Positions 41,334-48,251 of a DNA stretch of 48,251 nucleotides are shown here, piece by piece. The notes beneath the pieces are model-generated. The model ran no database searches and had not been told where the DNA came from. It was given only the letters and a program-made list of their open reading frames with translations. How positions within the stretch are numbered: the stretch's first letter is position 1; the number at the start of each line of letters is the position of its first letter. This DNA comes from Russula earlei (taxonomy: Eukaryota; Basidiomycota; Agaricomycetes; Russulales; Russulaceae): NCBI GenBank assembly GCA_025769875.1, contig JAGFNK010000406.1, positions 1 to 48,251 on the forward strand, in the 5' to 3' direction. A program made the translations under genes and the position numbers.

Positions 41334-42251
41334 GTGCCACGAGAATACGCCTTAGAAGAAGACGAAGAAGAAGACGCTATCACACAACACGTCTTAAACC
41401 TAAATCATTATCGAACCTGGACCTCCGTCGCGTTCCCTGTCACCACCTTAACCAACTTACACGACGTACCAGAGGTTGAACCACCTCACGAGGACTTCCC
41501 CCACCTTATTGTTAAAGAGTTCCTTGGAGTCTTACCTTTTGGACAGCTCTTAAGCCACGACGAACACGCACTATACCTTGAAACCATTAGTCGACTTCTA
41601 CCACCGGCACGACAACAACTATTATATTGGCACCTTGCTCAAGCGAAGAACATCCAAGGACAGCCAGTTGACTACCAGTCCTTACGCACTAGTGAATTAA
41701 ACCTTTGGACCAGAGTCATTCAACCACGCCACCACATCATTGTCCACTCTTTAAGGACAGGGTATCGCTTGTTTTATCTGGCTTGGACATACATCAGCTA
41801 CTACCGTCTCACCGTCCAGTTCTACCACCTACGCCTCAACAGAATACAAAGGGAAAATCAATCTTACGTCCAACTTGCTGTTGTACCAGGAATACACAAT
41901 ACCTTTGACTGGGAAACTAACTCTTGGCTATACGACGCAGACTACAATCAACCTTGGGCAATTACCAGCCCAGACGCCTCATATACTGGTCCCCCTGCGT
42001 ACTATTCTGTCCCAGCAATCCTAGAAGCCTCAAGTCTCGCCCCTCGACCCCTCACACCGATTCAGACCACTGTCCCAACTAGCCAAGAACGTTGGTCTGC
42101 CAGCACAGAAGATACTGAGTCGAATCCGTGGACAGCAAGGTGTAACTGCAAAACAGAGTATTGCACGTGCAACTTTCGACCAGACACACCCCCTACTCCT
42201 GACGGAATTACCTTGTGGACGCCAGGCGATTACCATCTCCCCATTCGATAA
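41334..42251 (+). CDS. G3 leader reading frame B, unknown protein
   Basis: An open frame of 305 residues starting at or before a GTG at 41334; no ATG marks the start. It opens with an acidic segment (EEDEEEDAITQHV). A helical Leu/Tyr/His-rich middle follows (LRTGYRLFYLAWTYISYYRL might be amphipathic or membrane-seeking). It ends in a Cys cluster (CNCKTEYCTC) and a Pro/Thr-rich tail. I recognise no enzyme or structural family. Being long and uninterrupted in an otherwise frameshifted element, it is probably a real product. It overlaps frame C by 37 bases. Confidence 0.55.
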   Translation: MPREYALEEDEEEDAITQHVLNLNHYRTWTSVAFPVTTLTNLHDVPEVEPPHEDFPHLIVKEFLGVLPFGQLLSHDEHALYLETISRLLPPARQQLLYWHLAQAKNIQGQPVDYQSLRTSELNLWTRVIQPRHHIIVHSLRTGYRLFYLAWTYISYYRLTVQFYHLRLNRIQRENQSYVQLAVVPGIHNTFDWETNSWLYDADYNQPWAITSPDASYTGPPAYYSVPAILEASSLAPRPLTPIQTTVPTSQERWSASTEDTESNPWTARCNCKTEYCTCNFRPDTPPTPDGITLWTPGDYHLPIR

Positions 42252-42835
42252 ATCTGGCTCCTCGACACAGGAGACGCGCGTCATCCCAACGACCCCCTGA
42301 GAGAGAAACAGTTCCCAACGCAAGAGGATTTCTTGTTGAAAGACCATTACCTCCTACCCCTCCTGACGCCTACGTACCCTTGTTTACCAATCGTATTCCT
42401 ACCCCTGTCATACCTATCCAACCCTTTGCATCACCCCTTGTTGAATCCCCTGATAGTGCCGATCTTAGGAATACTGATTTACACTGTTATCTACCAGAAC
42501 AATCCTTCTTAGCATTAAACCTACCTACGCGTTCAAGGAGAGAGTTAATTGAATTCAAGAATTATTGTACCCAAGCTTGGCATCAACGACTGACACACTT
42601 TATAGTTTACAAGCACCCCACCAAGGAAATAAGTGACTTTGCCATCTCTCCAGCAGAATTTGAAGGATATCTGTGGAAAACCCGAGTAGTTCTAACACAA
42701 AGCAGCATTACTGAAGAATACTCCCGAATCCAATTAAGAAAACATCAAGGAAGACCTGATACCATTCGACTAAAGCCAGCCTACACCATTGCATATCCTT
42801 GGAACAACGGCCATTGGACTATAACAGTCGTCTAG
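42215..42835 (+). CDS. G3 leader reading frame C, unknown protein
   Basis: A frame of 206 residues whose first possible start is a GTG at 42215. The first ~50 residues are Arg/Pro-rich, and the rest is a mixed alpha/beta-like sequence with HQRLTHFIVYKHPTKEISDF and WNNGHWTITVV at the end. It ends with TAG 42833-42835, four bases before the ATG of frame D. It might be the continuation of frame B after a +1 change near 42245. No family recognised. Confidence 0.5.
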   Translation: MDARRLPSPHSINLAPRHRRRASSQRPPERETVPNARGFLVERPLPPTPPDAYVPLFTNRIPTPVIPIQPFASPLVESPDSADLRNTDLHCYLPEQSFLALNLPTRSRRELIEFKNYCTQAWHQRLTHFIVYKHPTKEISDFAISPAEFEGYLWKTRVVLTQSSITEEYSRIQLRKHQGRPDTIRLKPAYTIAYPWNNGHWTITVV

Positions 42836-42839
42836 ATCT

Positions 42840-43439
42840 ATGAGCACTAGGAGAGACATCACTGACGAAGAAGAAAATCTAATCCCACTCCTATTTGAAA
42901 ACCTCAGTTACGACACCCAAGATCACTGTTACCGAGGAAAATTTGCAGGCACACCTATTATCAACCACGGAAATCTTTCTGACACTTGGTTATACGAAGA
43001 CGATAACGACGAAGTTACCACCGAACAACTTAAAGCGGCAGCCCCAGGAGCAGAAAACGTTCAAGACTTCAACCCCTATAACTATTCAGGCCTCTTCCTA
43101 GACAGACCAGTCAAGTGGAGCCGTTCTAGAAGACATTGGGTTTACTATAACAATCGAGAAGTCGATTTCTCAGCCAGAACACCTCAAGAAGTTACCGCTA
43201 TCCTAGGAACTGCTCAGAGCACTCGAAGCACCACTCCAGGACCTTCTACTCGGCGTAATACCCAACAACCTACTCCTCATACAACTAGCAACGTACCACA
43301 AGCAGTCCCTCGAACGCTCACTCCAACTAGAATCCAACTACAAGGTTCAGCCCCACCTATTGTTACAAGCTACAACAACTCAGAATCCCACCATGTCAAG
43401 CAATCCGCGCCTTGTTGGAACAGCACCAGAACCCTTTGA
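42840..43439 (+). CDS. G3 leader reading frame D, unknown protein overlapping gag
   Basis: A frame of 199 residues with a good ATG (42840). The N-terminal 115 residues are acidic with many Tyr, Asn and Trp (WSRSRRHWVYYNNREVDF), followed by a Thr/Pro/Ser-rich linker. The last 47 bases overlap the start of gag (ATG 43393) in another frame. It may be an N-terminal Gag region joined to the capsid part by frameshifting, since G1 also has Trp/Tyr-rich acidic sequence ahead of its capsid domain. That relationship is inference. Confidence 0.55.
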   Translation: MSTRRDITDEEENLIPLLFENLSYDTQDHCYRGKFAGTPIINHGNLSDTWLYEDDNDEVTTEQLKAAAPGAENVQDFNPYNYSGLFLDRPVKWSRSRRHWVYYNNREVDFSARTPQEVTAILGTAQSTRSTTPGPSTRRNTQQPTPHTTSNVPQAVPRTLTPTRIQLQGSAPPIVTSYNNSESHHVKQSAPCWNSTRTL

Positions 43440-44350
43440 CGGAAAGGCTGATAACGCAGAAGCCTTTTGGGCAGCTTTGGCCAATTATTATTACATCAAT
43501 GGCGACTCCTTTACAGATGAAAGCAAGAAAGTTGCCGCTGCACTAACCCACTTTAAAGTAGGAACACCCGCTGGAGCATGGGCTAGAGAACAAACCACCA
43601 AGGCTATGGCTCGTACCGTAGCAGACTATGGGTCATGGGACGACTTCAAGAAAGCCTTTGCCGATCATTTTATTCCTGCAGAAGCAGAATTGGCCTCCGC
43701 TAATACCATGCACACCTATTATCAAGGAAAACTACCGTTTAATGAATGGTATCAGAAATGGTCGCACCACGCATCACGAGCTACCACCGATGAAAGAACA
43801 AAGATGTACGCATTTAGGAAGAACATTCAACCCGGCCTTACATCAGAAAATACTGGGAATCACACCAACACCAACTACGCTTGCAGCCCTTGTCAAAGCA
43901 GCAAGAGAATTCGACAACCTTTTCCACCTATACAACTCCACTGCTTTTCGAGGAGGACGCTCTGTGCGTGCCCGAGGATTGAACACTCAAGGATCAGATA
44001 ATCCATTGGAAATTAACTTGTACCAAGGAGAGCCCAATGAACGACCCTGGGAATCCAGAAGTGAAAGGAAACCCCTCACAGATGCAGAGAAAGAATTTCG
44101 ACGCAAGAACAATCTCTGTTATTATTGTGGAAAGAAGAATCATATGGCAAATCAATGTAGAGCAAAGAAAGCAGCTCAAGGACGCCAACGACAAGGATCT
44201 CGCCCCCAAACAGTCAGAGCTACAACCATCAAGATGAAAACATCGAACCTGCGCAAGAAGAACCCGTTCCTGTTGCATTCACTAACGACTTGGAGAGAGA
44301 CACTTGCAGACTCGATCCTCCGCCCAAGATCTGCTCCTATGGATTTTTAA
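43393..44350 (+). pseudogene. G3 gag, capsid and CCHC, one frameshift
   Basis: ATG 43393 begins a retrotransposon Gag domain (EPFDGKADNAEAFWAALANY, DYGSWDDFKKAFADHFIP, LPFNEWYQKW). The frame changes by +1 near 43840, after RKNIQPGL, and continues in another frame through ALVKAAREFDNLF to a CCHC knuckle (CYYCGKKNHMANQC). It ends APMDF with TAA at 44348-44350. The end sequence G GAT TTT TAA resembles the slippery end of G1 gag. The product would form the particle and bind RNA. Confidence 0.88.
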
Positions 44351-45233
44351 TTGGACCCCCTTCTGCACCGAGGAGGGACATGCGGTCCAAATCAGTACGA
44401 TACAAAGAGAAATCAATTACCCCAAAGTTTTTACCAAGAATATTCGCTCCCCTTCCATTGCCTTGAAAGTTACCTTAGTAGGGAAGACAAGCGGCAAAGA
44501 AATCGGTGCAAGAGCCCTGCTCGACAGTGGAGCAGAAGGAATGATAATCCATGAACGATTTGCACAAAGACACCACCTGCACCTTCGAACTATGATCAAA
44601 CCCTTGCCAGCACAAAATGTAGACGGAACACAAAATGCCAATGGACTAATACGCTTTAGCACCATCCAAAGACTTCGCATTCAAGCGCACACAGGCGCCA
44701 CTCATGACGAACAAGCAGAATTCCTTGTCACTAACATTGGAGATCACGACATTATCTTAGGAACCGATTGGCTACGACATCACAACCCAGATATTGATTG
44801 GGCAAATGATACAATCACACTGAGGAACTGCCCCCGAACTTGCCTTACCACACACCCAAGCATAACCATTGCATCTGCATCTGGAACGCGGAATTACCAA
44901 ATACAAGCGCTTACTTTCCCTGAAGAAGAAGAACCCGAGTTTACGGACATTGCTGCACTAATCTTCCCAGATACTGAAGGACCATTGAACCCATGTGTTG
45001 ACGAACAAATCCACGATGCGTTTAGCCCAATAACAATCAACATAAGAGCCAAATCAACCACAGCTACCAAGTTAGCCAATGCGGAAACACCCCCTAAGAC
45101 ATTAGACGAACTTATCCCCGCCCAATTCTTGAAATGGCGAAAGGTTTTCGATGAACAAGCTTCTCAACGCCTTCCTGCTCACCAACCATGGGACCATGCA
45201 ATCAATCTAAAACCAGGGATCGCCCGACGCTGA
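44304..45233 (+). CDS. G3 protease region of pol
   Basis: A frame of about 309 codons overlapping the end of gag. The aspartic protease active site LLDSGAEGMI has its Asp at 44523-44525, and ILGTDWLRHHNPDIDW forms the C-terminal lobe typical of gypsy proteases. An acidic linker follows, then the start of the RT connection (FDEQASQRLP). The frame ends at TGA 45231-45233, one frameshift before the RT. The start codon at 44304 is only nominal, since Pol is normally reached by frameshifting from Gag. Confidence 0.88.
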   Translation: MQTRSSAQDLLLWIFNWTPFCTEEGHAVQISTIQREINYPKVFTKNIRSPSIALKVTLVGKTSGKEIGARALLDSGAEGMIIHERFAQRHHLHLRTMIKPLPAQNVDGTQNANGLIRFSTIQRLRIQAHTGATHDEQAEFLVTNIGDHDIILGTDWLRHHNPDIDWANDTITLRNCPRTCLTTHPSITIASASGTRNYQIQALTFPEEEEPEFTDIAALIFPDTEGPLNPCVDEQIHDAFSPITINIRAKSTTATKLANAETPPKTLDELIPAQFLKWRKVFDEQASQRLPAHQPWDHAINLKPGIARR

Positions 45234-46772
45234 TTCTGGCATTTATCGACTTACTCCCAAGGAACTACAAGCCCTAAAAGAATACTTAGACGAACATTTG
45301 AAAGAGGCACAATCCGACCATCAAAAGCAGCTATTGCCAGCCCATTCTTCTTTGTAGAAAAGAAAGGAGGAAATCTACGACCAGTGCAAGACTACAGAGC
45401 CCTGAATACAGCAACTGTCAAAGACGCGTATCCACTACCCTTGATTCCTGAATTAATTGACAAACTCCAAGGAGCCCAATACTTTACCAAGTTTGACGTA
45501 CGATGGGGATACAACAATATTCGCCTCAGAGAGGGCGATGAACACCTCGCAGCATTCAAGACACCATTAGGACTCTTCGAACCATTGATAATGACATTTG
45601 GTCTCTGCAACGCCCCAGCCACTTTCCAACGCTTTATGAACACCATCCTAGCAAAATACATCGCCACTGAACGAGTGGTTGTTTATCTAGATGATATACT
45701 AATCATGGCGCAAACCTTGAACGAACTAGACGACTGGACACATAAGGTCCTAAAAACACTCCAAGACCACGACTTATACTTGAAACCAGAGAAATGTGCT
45801 TTCCGACAAACCTCTATTAGTTACCTAGGCATCAATATCTCCCAAGGACGAATATCCATGGACCAAGACAAGTTAATAGGCATTACAAAGTGGCCTACTC
45901 CGACCAATGTTACGGAAGTACAAGCATTTCTAGGATTCTGCAACTTCTATCGACGATTTATCCACCAATACTCTCGAATAGCACGGCCCTTGTTTAACTT
46001 AACAAAGAAAGAAAACCCCTTCAAATGGGAAGACGATGAAGAACAAGCATTTCAGAAGCTAATCCAAGCATTCACAACGGCCCCAATCCTCATGTTACCT
46101 AACCACACGAAACCCTTTCGACTCATCTGCGATGCAAGTGACTTTGCAGTCGGTGCAATCTTGGAACAACCCGATGAATTTAACAGATATCACCCAGTAG
46201 CCTATTTCTCGAAATCCTTGGACCCCGCACAACGAAATTACATGATCTATGATAAAGAACTCCTTGCTATCGTCTTGTCCCTCTGGCACTTCCGACACTA
46301 CCTTGAAGGCGCTACACACCCCATTGATCTATGGACAGACCACAATAACTTGACATACTTCATGACAAAACAGAAACTCACGAGACGACAAGCCCGATGG
46401 GCACTCCTCCTCAGCAATTTCGACTTCACCATCACCCACCACCCAGGAACTATGAACAAAGCAGACGGTCTGTCCAGGCGGCCAGACTTTAAAGAGGGGA
46501 TACAAAACGAAAATGATGGAAAGGTGCTCCTAGATGACAAATTTTTTAAAATTAGAGCAACACGCACCTCTGCTACAGAACCAATCGGCGACCAGGAACT
46601 TCGACAACAACTACGATCTAGCAAAGACTATGACCCAGAAGTATCTAACGCGTTAGCAATCATTATAAAGAATGGACCAAGGCGACTATCCAAAGGCTTA
46701 CAGGACTGGAACCTTGAAGATGGACTAATACTATTCAAAGGAAAGTCTATATCCCAAACAACGACACCCTAA
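45234..46772 (+). pseudogene. G3 reverse transcriptase and RNase H
   Basis: The first RT residues are spread over two other frames (changes near 45228 and 45300). From 45384 one frame runs to 46772. It contains QDYRALNTATVKDAYPLP, the FTKFDVRWGYNNIR core, YLDD at 45684-45695, and RNase H with CDASDFAVGAIL, YDKELLAIV and WTDHNNLTYF. It continues past the RNase H into the integrase N-terminus, GLQDWNLEDGLILF. The catalytic residues are present. The one-base loss near 46745, compared with 32930-32945, ends the frame. Confidence 0.9.
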
Positions 46773-48080
46773 GAAAGAAAATTCTAAAACTACACCACGA
46801 CTCCCTTGCCACTGGGCATCCTGGCCAATGGAAAACTTATGAACTGATCAGCCGAAACTATTGGTGGCCAGGAATGCTAACTTATGTCAAAAGTTATGTA
46901 GACGGTTGCGCAATTTGCCAAAGTACAAAGAACCGTCCAAAGACAGAAACACCCCTTGTACCGATTACACCAGCTGGAGAAGTATGGAAAAGCATTACTA
47001 TGGACTTTATCACGGACCTACCGATTTCACAAGGCTTCGACAGCCTCCTAGTCGTGGTAGATCGATTCAGTAAAGCGATAATCATTACCCCTTGCCACAA
47101 GACAATCACAGCAGACGAAACAGCGACACTAATCATGAACAATGTCTGGAGAAGAATAGGCTCCCAACACAAATAATATCGGACAGAGGCCCTCAGTTCG
47201 CAGCAAAAGTCACTCAAGAACTATGGAAGAAGTTAAATGTCAAAGTATCACTAAGCACAGCATATCACCCACAGACAGATGGAGAAACAGAACGAGTTAA
47301 CCAAGAACTAGAACAATACCTACGAATATTTTGCAACCATCAAGCAGACAATTGGGCAGAACTAGTTCCCTTTATGGAGTTCGCACATAATGCCAGACAA
47401 CACAGTGCTACGAACAAACCCCCAGTTTGAAGTCTGGTATGGCTTTAACCCAACATTTGCTCCACCCCTTGCCTTTACATCAAAGTTCCCTTCAATCCAA
47501 GAAAGACTATCAAGACTTAAACCAACTCAGAGAAGAAGTAGCTGCCTCCCTGAACCGAGCAACAGAAATCATGAAGCAATCAGGACCTCAATCCTCCACA
47601 TTTCGTTTTAAAGAAGGGGATCAAGTATGGCTGGAAGCCACGAATCTACGAACCACTCACCCAAAAGCAAAACTAGCCCCTCGACGCTATGGGCCATTCA
47701 AAGTCACCACTGCCTATCCAGTAAACGTTCGCCTCGAGCTACCAAAGTCTTGGAAGATACACCCGGTTTTTCACCACTCCCTGATTAAACCTTACAAAGA
47801 AACCATTGCCCATGGTCCTAACTTTTCAAACCCGCCACCAATATTAGTCGAAGGAGAAGAACAATATGAAGTAGAACAGATTCCTAAACTCTCGGCTCTC
47901 CCCAAACCGCAAAGGAATCCAATACCTAGTTAAATGGAAAGGGTATACGGTTGCAGAAAATACTTGGGGAGCCAGCATCTAACCTATCAAGAGCGCAATC
48001 ACTCGTTAAAGACTTCCATCGGAAATACCCAAAGGCGCTTAGAACAATTCCCACCAGGAGTAACCCCTAAACCAACAACT
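46745..48080 (+). pseudogene. G3 integrase and chromodomain, multiply frameshifted
   Basis: The segments are 46745-47176 (zinc finger with LHHDSLATGHPG and DGCAICQ, first catalytic Asp in TMDFITD) and 47092-47430 (IISDRGPQF with the second Asp, DGETERVNQ with the catalytic Glu). From 47410 to 47933 two frames cover the C-terminal domain (FKEGDQVWLEA, YGPFKVT). Near 47890 the frame changes again into YLVKWKGYTVAENTWG, the core of a chromodomain, closed by an in-frame TAA. All diagnostic residues are visible, but no continuous protein can be made. Confidence 0.88.
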
Positions 48081-48251
48081 CTCATCATGACCTCTGGCGA
48101 TGACTACCTTTATCCTTGTTACCAACGAACTTCCAGAGAACTCCTGCGACCCACATGCACCCAATTGAACCACAGCCATCCCCAAAGCAAATCATAGAAA
48201 CAAGGGAGAACTCCCCACGAACGAACAGACTTCGACTTTTCATATGCAAAC
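48081..48251. other. Region after G3 pol, element continues beyond the window
   Basis: Short open stretch with no recognisable domain. Neither a polypurine tract nor an LTR is seen before the end. Confidence 0.4.

Larger units (their letters stand above)
39473..48251 (+). mobile_element. Second Ty3/gypsy chromovirus (G3), 3' end outside the window
   Basis: It has a 5' LTR, a self-complementary primer site, an unusual ~3-kb leader with several frames, gag with CCHC knuckle, protease, RT, RNase H, integrase and a chromodomain. No 3' LTR appears before 48251. At least eight frame changes interrupt the coding region, so it is inactive as read. A fragment of the same family lies at 32880-33325. 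Confidence 0.93.

Overview
The window looks like a transposon-only island of a filamentous fungus, most likely a basidiomycete (Agaricomycete-type). The grounds are chromodomain Ty3/gypsy elements, transposase introns of 46-50 bases with GT..AG ends, a fungal-type cytochrome P450 fragment, and a CGA-to-TGA decay signature in old copies. I found no intact host gene, rRNA, tRNA or CRISPR array. The species cannot be named from the sequence.

Layout, left to right. (1) 1-575: part of the long arm of a Tc1-like element. (2) 691-9329: a full-length Ty3/gypsy chromovirus, here called G1 copy 1, with LTRs identical by eye and a 5-base target duplication. (3) 9330-14104: degraded material holding a truncated reverse LTR, the end of an old Tc1-like element, a Ty1/copia RT-RNase H remnant between two LTR ends, and the 3' half of a broken hAT transposase gene. 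(4) 14105-17808: an inverted-repeat element (P-element below) whose arms are built of ~154-bp tandem units. It carries a cytochrome P450 fragment and sits at a TA inside the BED zinc finger of that hAT gene, whose other half lies at 17809-18380. (5) 18654-28193: G1 copy 2, heavily decayed, with a 962-bp solo LTR (23910-24871) nested in its integrase. (6) 28194-32877: a Tc1-like DD34E transposon with a five-exon transposase between inverted arms of about 1.4 kb (truncated left) and 1.8 kb (right). (7) 32880-33348: scraps of two gypsy families. (8) 33349-36974: a related non-autonomous element (type B) carrying a Gag-like domain and Pro/Ala/Ser-rich sequence. (9) 36987-39472: a hybrid of the type A (transposase-bearing) arm and the type B interior, cut off by the next element. 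(10) 39473-48251: a second Ty3/gypsy chromovirus (G3), frameshifted, running off the right edge, with about 3 kb of extra reading frames before gag.

How the parts work. G1 and G3 have the usual gag, protease, RT, RNase H, integrase and chromodomain order. Two features make G1 mechanistically interesting. The bases just after its 5' LTR are the exact complement of the predicted first bases of its own transcript, which is the arrangement used for Tf1/sushi-type self-priming. The gag stop codon overlaps a retrovirus-style -1 slippery heptamer followed by a short conserved stem-loop. G3 shows the same self-complementarity with a different sequence. The Tc1-like transposase could in principle act on all elements sharing the TTGCCGTTTTCAGCGCAC terminus, but this copy has a premature stop.

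All functions are inferred from motifs read by eye. Family names finer than superfamily, and all statements on activity, are inference.
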